Part shown: piece by piece, positions 38,596 to 45,797 of the stretch
How the letters are laid out: the number at the start of each line of letters is the position of its first letter
Position numbering within the stretch: position 1 is the first letter of the stretch
Source: a virus
Length of the DNA: 45,797 nt
Virus record (IMG/VR): IMGVR_UViG_3300032157_000375
Coordinates: 1-45,797 of that record
Strand: one strand, 5' to 3'
Translations under genes and position numbers: made by a program
The notes under the pieces: generated by a model
What the model was told of the DNA's origin: nothing
Database searches by the model: none
What the model saw: the letters and a program-made list of their open reading frames with translations, nothing else

Positions 38596-39872
38596 CGATG
38601 CCGCGCTACCTCGGATGTGCGGCAGGGTCCGAAGTGATCGGGATAGCGCCGTCCCCCTCGGACTACGCGTGGAACGTCAACCTCAGCAACGGCAATTCCA
38701 ATCGGAATCACCAGAGCTACGACAATCACGTCCGTGCGGTGCGCGCCGGTGAGTGTCACGGTGCGGTCTCGTTACGCAGCCTCTACTCTGCCTGGCGCCA
38801 GGCGCGCCGCGGGAAGAAGCCGAGCCTGGACCAGATGCTGTTCGAGGCCCGGTGGGTCGACGAGCTCCTGGACATCCAGCGCCGCCTGAACGGCCTGCAC
38901 TGGTACCCCATGGCGCCCACGTGCTTCATCGCCCTGGCGCCGAAGGCCCGCGAGATCCACGCGCCGCGCTTCGCGGACCGGGTTGTTCACCATCTCATCG
39001 TTCCCGAGCTCGAGCGGGTGTTCGAGCCGAAGTTCATCCACGACAGCTATTCGAACCGGGTCGGCAAAGGAACGCACGCGGCCGTCGCGCGCCTGCGGCA
39101 GTTCATTCGCCAGGTCGAGTCCGGCCAGGGTGGTGGCTACTACCTGCAGCTCGACATCCGTAACTTCTTCGCCAGCATCCATCGGCCAACGCTCTGGTCG
39201 CTTCTCAAGCCGCGCATGGAGCGCGCCGCCATCTCACTCCCTGTCAGGAAGGCGGTGCATGCGCTTTTGACCTGGCCGATCCAGCGGACCGGCGTCGTGT
39301 GGGCCTGCGACCAAGCTGAGCGCGAGGCCGTGCCGGCGCACAAGCGGTTGGAGAACTCCCCGCCCGGCTGCGGCATTGCCATCGGCAATCTCTCATCCCA
39401 GTTCTTCGCGAACGTCTATCTCGATCGGCTCGATCAATTCGTGAAGCATGAGCTTCGAGCGGCGCGGTACGTCCGCTACGTCGATGACTTCGTGCTGGTG
39501 CACCATGACCGCCGGCAGCTGGAGGTCTGGCACGAGGCGATCGCCGCGTTCCTCGAGCGAGAGCTGCGGCTTGAGCTCAAGGCCGACGTGAAGCTCAGGA
39601 CGCTCGCCGACGGCATCGACTTCCTCGGCTACGTGCTCTTCCCCTCTCACGTCGTCACTCGCCGGCGGGTCATTGGCCATTGCCGCGCGAAGCTCGCCGC
39701 CTGGGAGCGCACGCATTGTCACGCTGGCCACATCACGGAGAGCCGCAAGGCGCTGGAGGCGGTGCGCTCGATCTGGTCGAGCTACTCGGGTCACTTCGCG
39801 CATGCGAGCAGTTTCAAGCTGCGTCTCGACATCTACCGCAGGTTTCCCTGGCTCTCGCGGGTGATGGCATGA
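38592..39872 (+). CDS. DGR reverse transcriptase with in-frame template repeat
   Basis: A 426-residue frame. The RT part is from about residue 57. Catalytic motifs: YLQLDIRNFF with D188, the DGR motif IGNLSSQ at 264-270 ([ILV]GxxxSQ) and YVDD at 296-299. The enzyme copies template RNA with errors at A. Residues 20-53 are the template repeat itself in the same phase as the targets. No ATG is in frame after the template; a GTG at about residue 50 is possible. Start at 38592 is chosen from its ATGA overlap with avd. Confidence 0.9.
   Translation: MTMPRYLGCAAGSEVIGIAPSPSDYAWNVNLSNGNSNRNHQSYDNHVRAVRAGECHGAVSLRSLYSAWRQARRGKKPSLDQMLFEARWVDELLDIQRRLNGLHWYPMAPTCFIALAPKAREIHAPRFADRVVHHLIVPELERVFEPKFIHDSYSNRVGKGTHAAVARLRQFIRQVESGQGGGYYLQLDIRNFFASIHRPTLWSLLKPRMERAAISLPVRKAVHALLTWPIQRTGVVWACDQAEREAVPAHKRLENSPPGCGIAIGNLSSQFFANVYLDRLDQFVKHELRAARYVRYVDDFVLVHHDRRQLEVWHEAIAAFLERELRLELKADVKLRTLADGIDFLGYVLFPSHVVTRRRVIGHCRAKLAAWERTHCHAGHITESRKALEAVRSIWSSYSGHFAHASSFKLRLDIYRRFPWLSRVMA
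38651..38750 (+). repeat. DGR template repeat TR
   Basis: The 100-base template matching VR1-VR3. It has 23 A; only three (A of the first AGC, A of CAG, A of the last CAC) are unchanged in all three copies. Seven Asn codons (AAC/AAT) give the greatest diversity. The 3' end is GC-rich and A-free (24 bases), ending GGT, then GAG, whereas the VRs have CAG; this is the likely IMH* against IMH difference. Confidence 0.93.
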
Positions 39873-40311
39873 GCCCGATCCGCCCCGAGAACCTCGACCG
39901 CTATCCGTCCGACTGGGCGGAGATCCGCGCGCGGATCCAGCAGCGGGCGAAGAACTGCGCGAGTTCTGCAAGGTCCGGAACTGGGCGATCGGCGGGCGCA
40001 CCAAGGATGGGAACTTCGTGCCGCTGTTCCAGCCGCACGAGGATCCCGCGGCCGCGCGCGACAGCATCGGCAAGGTTGCCTGGTGTGGTGCCTCTGGGCC
40101 GATCGAACTGCTGCGCATCATCCGGATCGTCTGCACGGTCGCGCACCTCGACCACGTGCCCGAGAACTGCGACGAGGCGAACCTTCGATTCCTCTGCCAG
40201 CGCTGCCACCTGCATTACGACAGGCAGCATCACGCCGAGACCGCCTATGCGTCGCGGCGTGAAGGCAAGGCGGCTTCTGATCTCTTCGAAGACGAGGTCA
40301 CGGCTGCATGA
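39869..40311 (+). pseudogene. HNH endonuclease gene with a frameshift
   Basis: The ATG at 39869 overlaps the RT stop. The frame MSPIRPENLDRYPSDW... then breaks at about 39956-39960, where a shift of one frame restores CEFC-like and later HNH: HLDHVPENCDEANLRFLC, CHLHYDR. This is the common phage HNH protein. Either a 1-base deletion or a 2-base insertion explains it. Could be a sequencing error, mutation or programmed shift; no slippery site is evident. Confidence 0.8.
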
Positions 40312-40517
40312 AGCGATACGAAGACGTCATCGAGAGCCGTTGGGCGCCACACCTGCAGCCTCTGGGGTTGGCTGAGCCACCCATGTGGATCTGGGCGCAA
40401 TACCGCTGGCGCTGGTCAGCCAAGCTTGCTGCGCTTTTGTTCAACGCCAGTCCGGCCAGAGGCATGAATACTCTAGCCATCTCATGCGCTTACTGGCGGC
40501 GGATCGAACGCGCATGA
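40308..40517 (+). CDS. Small hypothetical protein
   Basis: A 69-residue Trp-rich basic protein starting MKRYEDVIESRWAPHL. ATGA overlaps on both sides. No family. Confidence 0.55.
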   Translation: MKRYEDVIESRWAPHLQPLGLAEPPMWIWAQYRWRWSAKLAALLFNASPARGMNTLAISCAYWRRIERA

Positions 40518-40756
40518 CCCAGACGCGTCGGCAATCGATGATCGAAGCCGCCACCAACATCGTGGTCGGGATCCTGCTCAACACGATCCTGAACTTCACG
40601 ATCTTTCCGCGGCTCGGTTTTCATATCACCGCCAGCACCAACGCGCTGCTGGTGGTCGTCTACACCGGCGCCAGCCTCCTGCGTTCGTATGTGCTGCGCC
40701 GCCTCTTCAATCGCTGGCATCGGCCGGCATCACTCCAATCGAGGAATCCGCTGTGA
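40514..40756 (+). CDS. Phage membrane protein (DUF7220-like)
   Basis: An 80-residue protein starting MTQTRRQSMIEAATNIVVG, with two hydrophobic segments (about 12-30 and 38-60) then YVLRRLFNRW. The pattern is that of DUF7220 proteins, common in phages near ParB and RT genes. Function unknown. ATGA overlap with both neighbours. Confidence 0.7.
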   Translation: MTQTRRQSMIEAATNIVVGILLNTILNFTIFPRLGFHITASTNALLVVVYTGASLLRSYVLRRLFNRWHRPASLQSRNPL

Positions 40757-42372
40757 CCCAGACCAGCAAGGGCGAGTTTCGCCTCATCAATCCGACGCTG
40801 ATCAAGTTCTCCAATTCAGTCGCCCAAGCCGAACGCCGCAAGCACTTCAACGCCGAGCAGCTCAAGGAGCTGATCGAGAGTGTCAAGGCGAACGGCATCG
40901 TCCAGCCGATCGTGGTGCGCCCAGCGTTCCGCAGCAAGGTTCTGAACCACCTCGAGGGCGATCCAGAGTTCGAGGTCGTCGCCGGCGAGCGTCGCGTGAT
41001 AGCCGCGCGCAAGGTTGGCCTCGAAGTCGTGCCTGCAATGCTTCACCAGCTGGATGATGAGCAGGCGCTCGACGTCCAGCTGATCGAGAACCTGCAGCGC
41101 GAAGGCCTGCACCCACTGGTCGAGGCGGAAGGCTACGAGGACCTGAAAGGCCGCGGTCACTCGATCGAAGAGATTGCCGATCGTGTCGGCAAGTCCACGT
41201 CGTACATCTACAAACGTCTGGAGCTCACCGGCTGCTGCAAGCAGGTCCGCGCCGCGTTCTACGATGGGAAAATCGACGCGTCACGCGCCCTGGCGCTGGC
41301 CACGATCAAGGACGAAGAGCAGCAGAAGCAGTGCCTCAAAGAGATCACCGCGGAAAACGAATGGCGCCCCGCGATGAGCTTTCGCCAGGTGATGTCTCAC
41401 ATCCGCGAGAACTACCGCCTGCAGCTGAGCTCGGCCCCGTTCAAGACCGAGGACGCAAACCTGGTGCCCGCCGCCGGCCCGTGCGGTAAGTGCCCCAAGA
41501 ACACGTCGCGGCAGCCCGAGGATCTCTTTGGAGACGTATCCAAGAATCCAAAGGCGATGTGCACCGACTCGAAGTGCTTCCAGCAGAAGTGCGTTGCGGC
41601 CGCGGCCATCGTCTCGGCGGCGGCGCGTGCGAACGGGCAGATCGTCATCGAGGGCGATGCGGCGAAGAAGATCATTCCGAAGGACAGCTACAAGAACCAG
41701 CCTTCGGACAGCAGCGGCTATGTGGCACTTGATGAGAAGTGCTACGACGACCCGAAGTACCGCACCTATCGGGAGATCATCGGCAAACACATGACGCCGG
41801 CGATCGTGATCTCGCCGAAGGACAACAGCGCCGTCGAGGTCATTAAGGAAACCGACTTCGCGAAGGCCTGCAAGGACAAGGGTATCAAGCTCGAGTCGCG
41901 GGCGAGCTCGTCGAGCGGTGGCGGATCCAGCCATCACGAGGCGCAGAAGAAGGCGAAGGCCGAGACGAAGTTCCGCCGGACGACGTACGAAGCTGTGCGT
42001 CCCAAGCTCCCGGAAAAGCTCGGCCGCTCGGATCTCGCCTTCGTCGCCAGCACGCTGGTCGACCAGGCTGGCGATGAAAGCCGCAAGGAACTCACCCGGC
42101 TATGGATGCCCGACTACAAGGGCGAGGCCTGGAATGCGATGCGTGCGCTCGAGAAGAAGATCGACGGCCTCAAGGAGCACGAGCTCGTCCTGCTGATTCA
42201 GGACTGCCGCTACGCGCGCGAGCTGCGCGCCAGCACCTACAGCAATTCCAGGCCGGAGGCCTTGCTCGAGGCTGCAAAACGGGCACGCGTCGACGTCGAC
42301 AAAATCCGTAAGGAGTGCACGCCGGTGAAGAAGGTCAAAGCCAAAAAGGCGGCCGGAAAGAAAAAGGCCTGA
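40753..42372 (+). CDS. ParB/Spo0J-like protein with zinc-type insert
   Basis: A 539-residue protein, GTG 40753. The N-terminal ParB domain has GERR at 78-81 and LIENLQRE at 110-117, a CTP-binding pattern. A helix-turn-helix follows (137-156, IEEIADRVGKSTSYIYKRL). A Cys-rich region near 240-290 (CGKC, CTDSKC..KC) may bind zinc; the C-terminus is Lys/Ala-rich. No ParA is near. Phage-encoded ParB-like proteins of this type can be DNA-binding regulators or clamp-like factors. Confidence 0.8.
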   Translation: MTQTSKGEFRLINPTLIKFSNSVAQAERRKHFNAEQLKELIESVKANGIVQPIVVRPAFRSKVLNHLEGDPEFEVVAGERRVIAARKVGLEVVPAMLHQLDDEQALDVQLIENLQREGLHPLVEAEGYEDLKGRGHSIEEIADRVGKSTSYIYKRLELTGCCKQVRAAFYDGKIDASRALALATIKDEEQQKQCLKEITAENEWRPAMSFRQVMSHIRENYRLQLSSAPFKTEDANLVPAAGPCGKCPKNTSRQPEDLFGDVSKNPKAMCTDSKCFQQKCVAAAAIVSAAARANGQIVIEGDAAKKIIPKDSYKNQPSDSSGYVALDEKCYDDPKYRTYREIIGKHMTPAIVISPKDNSAVEVIKETDFAKACKDKGIKLESRASSSSGGGSSHHEAQKKAKAETKFRRTTYEAVRPKLPEKLGRSDLAFVASTLVDQAGDESRKELTRLWMPDYKGEAWNAMRALEKKIDGLKEHELVLLIQDCRYARELRASTYSNSRPEALLEAAKRARVDVDKIRKECTPVKKVKAKKAAGKKKA

Positions 42373-42406
42373 GCCGCCCAGTTCTAACCACAACGAAGAG
42401 GTTCAC

Positions 42407-42625
42407 ATGGCAAGCAAGAAACGACTCTGGACCAGCTGGTTGCCGAAGGATCTGCAGGTGATGCGCAGCTGCGCACGGCGAGGCTTGTCTGCCCGCGAGG
42501 CAGCGATGTGCCTGGGACGCACACGCGGCGCCGTCGCCTTCAAGGCGATGCGCGAGCGCGTTCATTTCCAGGCGATCAAACAGCCACGCGGGGTGCAGAA
42601 GCGCATCCACCGCGCTGCAGCGTAA
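42407..42625 (+). CDS. Small DNA-binding protein
   Basis: A 72-residue basic protein with a Myb/SANT-like helix-turn-helix pattern (LSAREAAMCLGRTRGAVAFK). Follows parB by 34 bases. Could bind phage DNA. Confidence 0.6.
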   Translation: MASKKRLWTSWLPKDLQVMRSCARRGLSAREAAMCLGRTRGAVAFKAMRERVHFQAIKQPRGVQKRIHRAAA

Positions 42626-42639
42626 CGGCTCACACCTAG

Positions 42640-42877
42640 GGTGCCGGGGTTATGAATCCACCGATGTCGGCCGCTCAGGGCATCGAGGTTGGGAACCTCA
42701 CCGCGCAAAACGCAGCGCACCCGCGTGATGGACGTCGATCGCGTCCTGGCTTCGGGAGTCGGGTGGGCCGCTCGATTCCCGCGGCTATTTCGGATTCAAG
42801 ACTGCAGCACCCCCTCGGTGCGCAGGGGCGCGGTGGTCGGCTTCGATCCTCGATATCGGACCGGCCACCGCGTTTTT
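42640..42877 (+). ncRNA. Candidate structured RNA between operons
   Basis: A 280-base stretch (42626-42905) without a convincing gene. It holds a perfect hairpin GAGGTT GGG AACCTC near 42690 and ends with a strong terminator. An 85-residue frame (42652-42909) ending in a GTGA overlap is possible, but the composition is poor. An RNA is a plausible, unproven reading. Confidence 0.3.
42829..42877 (+). terminator. Intrinsic terminator
   Basis: CGCGGTGGTCGG, a 20-base loop with an inner hairpin, then CCGGCCACCGCG and TTTTT. A 12-base stem with one T-G wobble. It would end transcripts of the DGR-parB operon or of a small RNA. Confidence 0.75.
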
Positions 42878-42905
42878 CTTCCACCACGCCCGGGAGGGTT
42901 GCTCA

Positions 42906-43280
42906 GTGATCACGTGCAAGAAGTGCAAGGTCGAAAAGCCGGAAGATCAGATGTCCGTCTGGGGCGGCAAGCCTTCCGAGGTCTGCGTGGAGTGCAGATC
43001 GTCCAGCAAGAATGGGCGGCCGCGAAAAGACAATGGGGGGGGGTCGCCGTCGAAAAAGAAGAAACGCGCCAAGGTTGCCGCGCACCGACCGAAGGCTGCG
43101 AAGCCGCCCGAGCTGAGCCTGCCCGCCGGCGGATTCGGCTGCAACGCCCGTCTCACGGAGGAAGGCCATCTCCAGCTTACACAGGAGAACGCTGGCACGG
43201 TGCCAGACAATGTGTGCCTGACCAGGCGCGAGGCGCGCGCCATCTTCGAGACGTTCGGCGAGTGGGCGGCTGAATCATGA
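42906..43280 (+). CDS. Zinc-ribbon-like hypothetical protein with a G tract
   Basis: A 124-residue protein, GTG 42906. It has CKKC...CVEC (residues 4-30) like a zinc ribbon, a Lys/Arg/Ser-rich linker and a C-terminal domain. The linker is coded by nine G (43035-43043), which could slip. Unknown function. Confidence 0.65.
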   Translation: MITCKKCKVEKPEDQMSVWGGKPSEVCVECRSSSKNGRPRKDNGGGSPSKKKKRAKVAAHRPKAAKPPELSLPAGGFGCNARLTEEGHLQLTQENAGTVPDNVCLTRREARAIFETFGEWAAES

Positions 43281-43471
43281 AGCGCTACACCGCCACCATC
43301 CGTGTCGACGTCGAGGCCCAATCGCTCGAGGCGCGCGACGACGTGCTCGATCGACTCTGCGATCGAATCAACACGAAACCGCCGAGCGTCCTCTACGACG
43401 ATGTGAGTCTCGGCGCCGTTCGAAAGGTCGAGGTCACGCGCGTGCGGCCGCGGGCAGCGAGGAAGCGATGA
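43277..43471 (+). CDS. Small hypothetical protein
   Basis: A 64-residue protein starting MKRYTATIRVDVEAQSLEA, with a beta strand then helix, ending RPRAARKR. ATGA overlaps. Unknown. Confidence 0.6.
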   Translation: MKRYTATIRVDVEAQSLEARDDVLDRLCDRINTKPPSVLYDDVSLGAVRKVEVTRVRPRAARKR

Positions 43472-43890
43472 ATCGCGCCGAGCGCCGTGCATTGAAAGCG
43501 GTGTCGCGCGAACTCGCAGCGAATCGGCCTGCCCACCTGACCGAGATACCGCAATCAGATTGGCCGCCGCCGCGTGGCAATGCGCCGCGGCCGCTCCGGT
43601 GCTGGCAAAGCCAGAAGTATCTTGTACAGCTGTACGAGGCCCCGCCAACAGACGCGGCCAGATTTCGCCTCACGGTGTGTCGAGTGACGCTGAACGCACA
43701 GGGACGATGGGACGACCAGCTCGCGTGGGAAGAGCTGCAGGCTGTGAAACGCGAGGTTGGATTCGGCTCTTGGTATGCCGTTGAGGTCTACCCGCCAGAC
43801 CAGCACATCGTCAACGTCGCTAACATGCGGCATCTGTGGTTGTGCGAGAAGCCGCTGCAGATCGGTTGGCTCGAAGGCGACGACGAATGA
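43468..43890 (+). CDS. Hypothetical phage protein (DUF7694-like)
   Basis: A 140-residue protein starting MNRAERRALK, with SQKYLVQLYEA, AWEELQAVKREVGFG, YAVEVYPPD and VANMRHLWL, the pattern of DUF7694. Common in phage accessory regions, no known function. Confidence 0.75.
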   Translation: MNRAERRALKAVSRELAANRPAHLTEIPQSDWPPPRGNAPRPLRCWQSQKYLVQLYEAPPTDAARFRLTVCRVTLNAQGRWDDQLAWEELQAVKREVGFGSWYAVEVYPPDQHIVNVANMRHLWLCEKPLQIGWLEGDDE

Positions 43891-44021
43891 AAGCTCCGGT
43901 CGACCACATCATCCGGCCGCGACCACCAGCGACTCTCTCGCCCGCTCAGCTCGCGCTGATCCGCCTGCTCGCGCGAGCGGCGATGAAGCGGAAGTTGCCG
44001 CCGGCGCCGAAGACTCGGTAA
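43887..44021 (+). CDS. Small hypothetical protein
   Basis: A 44-residue basic protein starting MKAPVDHIIRPRPPATL. ATGA overlap with the previous gene. Unknown. Confidence 0.5.
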   Translation: MKAPVDHIIRPRPPATLSPAQLALIRLLARAAMKRKLPPAPKTR

Positions 44022-44047
44022 TGTCGCGAACCGCGTAGGAGTTGGCC

Positions 44048-44341
44048 ATGCCAAAGAAATTGACCGCAGAGACCGACCGAAACAAAGCGGCAGCCAAGGC
44101 CCTGAGGGCGTTCGCGGCGCGCATCGAGAATGGCGAAATCGACCTGGTGGAGATCAGCCGCAGCCGCGATCTCCATGAGGCAACGTCGTGGAGCGATATA
44201 GGCGCGACGTTCGTACCCGGCGCTGAAAGGCTCACGATCAAATTCCATCGTGTCTCGAAATCCATAGGCCACACGTCACTAAGTGATTCGGCCGACAAGC
44301 CAGCGCCAAAGCTGCGAGCGAAGGCGAAGCGCCGGCGCTGA
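44048..44341 (+). CDS. Small hypothetical protein before the recombinase
   Basis: A 97-residue protein, ATG 44048, with GGAG 6 bases upstream. Basic ends, a beta segment (FVPGAERLTIKFHRV). Unknown; one base before the recombinase start. Confidence 0.6.
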   Translation: MPKKLTAETDRNKAAAKALRAFAARIENGEIDLVEISRSRDLHEATSWSDIGATFVPGAERLTIKFHRVSKSIGHTSLSDSADKPAPKLRAKAKRRR

Positions 44342-44342
44342 C

Positions 44343-45797
44343 ATGCGCTGCATCCTTTACGCGCGCTTTAGCACAGATCGCCAGTCCGAGAGTTCGATCG
44401 AGGATCAGCTGCGCGTCTGCCAGGAATACATCCGCGGCCGCGGCTGGAGCGTCGCCGGCGAGTTCAGCGATCACGGCATAAGCGGCGCCGCGCTCGGCAA
44501 TCGACCTGGCGTGCAAGCCGCTCTCACGCTCCTGACATCCGGTGACGCGCTGGTGATCACGGACCTTTCGCGCCTGTCGCGATCGCAGGACCTGGCTCCC
44601 CTGCTCTCGCGTCTTCGCTTCCGCGGCGTGCGCGTGCTCGGCGTCCAGGATGGTTACGATACCGAGGCGCGGACCGCGCGCATGCAGGCGGGCCTGTCGG
44701 GAATCATGTCCGAAGAGTTCCGCATGATGGTGGCCGACCGTACGCGCTCCGCGCTCGAGCAGCGCGCGCGGGACGGCCGCCCGACTGGTGGCAAGGCCTT
44801 CGACAATGCCGACTTGGTGCGCGAGATCTTCACGCGCTTCGCCGCCGGCGAGTCGATGCGCGCGATCGCGAGCGACCTGAACGGCCGCGGGATCCCCTCA
44901 CCAGGCGCGCAGTGGAAAGAGCGCAGCCGGCCTCGAGGCGCGTGGCAGGTATCGACCTTGCACACCCTCTTGCAGAACGAGCTCTACGCGGGCCGGCAGA
45001 TCTGGAATCGGTCCCGGTGGGTCAAGGATCCGGACACCGGCAAGCGCCAGCGGATCGAGCGACCGCGGTCCGAGTGGGTGGTCCGGGAGATCGAGCCCAT
45101 CGTCGATGAGGTCACCTGGCAGCGCGTCCAGGCGCGTTTCGTGAAGCACCCCGGGCACAACAATCGGGGCAGCTACATCCTGTCAGGGTTGCTCGTATGC
45201 GGCCTGTGCGGCGGCAAGCTCATCGTGGTGGGAGGCAGCCAGCGCCGGTACGTCTGCGGCACCCACCACGCGGCCGGGCCCCATGCCTGCGCCAATCGCA
45301 AGGGCATACCGAGGCTCACGGCCGAGACGCGGATCCTCGCCCGTACGAGGGCCGAGCTGCTGTCTGCGGAGGCCGAGGCGGCTGGGCTGAGGGAGATGCG
45401 CGCGGCCCGTGCCGAGCTCGAGCGTGAGGCCCAGCGGCCGGGCGAGGTCGATCGGGACGTCCGGGAGCTCGAGCGTCTGGTGCGCGAGGGCATCCTGAGT
45501 CCGGAGGCGGCCGCCCCGTCCCTCGATGCAGCCCGCAGGAGGGCCGCTCAGCGGCGCTCGAAGCCGGTCGAGGGGTTGCCCTGGCCGACGGCCGCGGCGT
45601 GGCGGGAGGCTGTGAACGACCTCTCAGAATTGCTTATGAGCGAGGATCCGGCGGCTGCGCGCGCCGCGCTTCGCGAGATCATCGGCGAGGTGCGCTGCTA
45701 TCCGGCCGAAGACCACGTGGTCGCAGAGCTGGCAGCAGTGCGAGTAGTCCTGGCCACCGGCACAGGTATATCAATTGGTAGCGGGGGCAGGATTTGA
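44343..45797 (+). CDS. Large serine recombinase (phage integrase)
   Basis: A 484-residue protein. The resolvase domain starts at ATG 44343, with catalytic S10 in YARFSTDRQS and the DLSRLSR helix at 75-81. It is followed by a recombinase domain (about 155-280), a zinc ribbon with CGLCGGKL and CGTHH, and a coiled-coil region. It would integrate and excise the prophage by att site recombination. It ends exactly at the window edge. Together with the tyrosine recombinase it gives the phage two integrases. Confidence 0.9.
   Translation: MRCILYARFSTDRQSESSIEDQLRVCQEYIRGRGWSVAGEFSDHGISGAALGNRPGVQAALTLLTSGDALVITDLSRLSRSQDLAPLLSRLRFRGVRVLGVQDGYDTEARTARMQAGLSGIMSEEFRMMVADRTRSALEQRARDGRPTGGKAFDNADLVREIFTRFAAGESMRAIASDLNGRGIPSPGAQWKERSRPRGAWQVSTLHTLLQNELYAGRQIWNRSRWVKDPDTGKRQRIERPRSEWVVREIEPIVDEVTWQRVQARFVKHPGHNNRGSYILSGLLVCGLCGGKLIVVGGSQRRYVCGTHHAAGPHACANRKGIPRLTAETRILARTRAELLSAEAEAAGLREMRAARAELEREAQRPGEVDRDVRELERLVREGILSPEAAAPSLDAARRRAAQRRSKPVEGLPWPTAAAWREAVNDLSELLMSEDPAAARAALREIIGEVRCYPAEDHVVAELAAVRVVLATGTGISIGSGGRI

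Larger units (their letters stand above)
1783..45797. mobile_element. Lambda-like siphovirus-type prophage, left end near 1.8 kb, right end at or beyond the window edge
   Basis: A continuous set of phage functions runs from the lysis end (about 1.8-3.3 kb) through tail, head, packaging, late control, replication and regulation to an accessory plus-strand arm ending in a serine recombinase. Nearly every gene overlaps the next by ATGA, GTGA or TGATG. Left of 1.78 kb the genes are of host type. I found no direct repeat that could be att sites, since the right flank is not in the window. Lysogeny is supported by repressor, operators and integrases. Whether it is inducible is unknown; the only broken gene I see is the HNH gene at 39869. 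Confidence 0.85.

Noticed and set aside
42812-42822. CCCCCTCGG-like stretch resembling the start of the DGR template
   Set aside because: Only a few bases agree; no match further on.
42689-43273. 194-codon frame overlapping the zinc-ribbon gene
   Set aside because: Composition is shadow-like; the frame at 42906 has CxxC motifs and GTGA coupling.

Overview
The window is a GC-rich (roughly 60-65 %) proteobacterial sequence. It holds almost all of a lambda-like siphovirus-type prophage of about 44 kb, next to a short stretch of host chromosome on the left. Host genes are an SAM-dependent methyltransferase (1-951) and a PEP-CTERM sorted surface protein (1188-1826) behind a sigma-54-like promoter. 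PEP-CTERM/exosortase systems belong to biofilm- or exopolysaccharide-forming Gram-negatives, so a high-GC beta- or gammaproteobacterium is the best guess. The species cannot be told from the sequence.

Minus strand, read right to left, is the lytic programme. Cro-like regulator (32.6 kb), a small gene, an early intrinsic terminator (32.1 kb), small early genes, a replication initiator with iterons inside its own gene (30.5-31.4 kb), a DUF1064-like nuclease and other small genes, then a Q-like antiterminator (28.5-28.9 kb). Just past it come a good sigma-70 promoter and two terminators, the layout of lambda pR'-tR'. Behind them is one long late operon: four large surface/fibre genes (three with Sec signal peptides), a gpZ-like minor tail protein, a tyrosine integrase (an odd place for one), terminase, gpW, portal, protease-capsid fusion, decoration, head-tail and tail genes with a G/GT-type -1 frameshift, tape measure, tail tip, then a small secreted or membrane protein set with endolysin, holin and lipoprotein.

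Plus strand carries the lysogenic/accessory programme. A short repressor and a periplasmic BamE-like protein are followed by a consensus CRP box upstream of a strong promoter. Then comes a tightly overlapping operon with a diversity-generating retroelement (DGR): three variable DUF1566/Lcl-type proteins, an Avd accessory protein, a template repeat and a reverse transcriptase. After that lie a frameshifted HNH gene, a DUF7220-like membrane protein, a ParB-like protein, several small proteins and a large serine recombinase at the right edge.

The DGR is the most striking system. One 100-bp template repeat (38651-38750) matches three variable repeats (34599-34698, 37332-37431, 38025-38124). By hand alignment I count 37 substitutions at template adenines and one elsewhere. 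The template lies in frame inside the reverse transcriptase reading frame. The three targets have no visible secretion signal and sit outside the structural operon, under an apparent CRP-controlled promoter.

All family assignments are by eye from sequence motifs and gene order; no database search was run.
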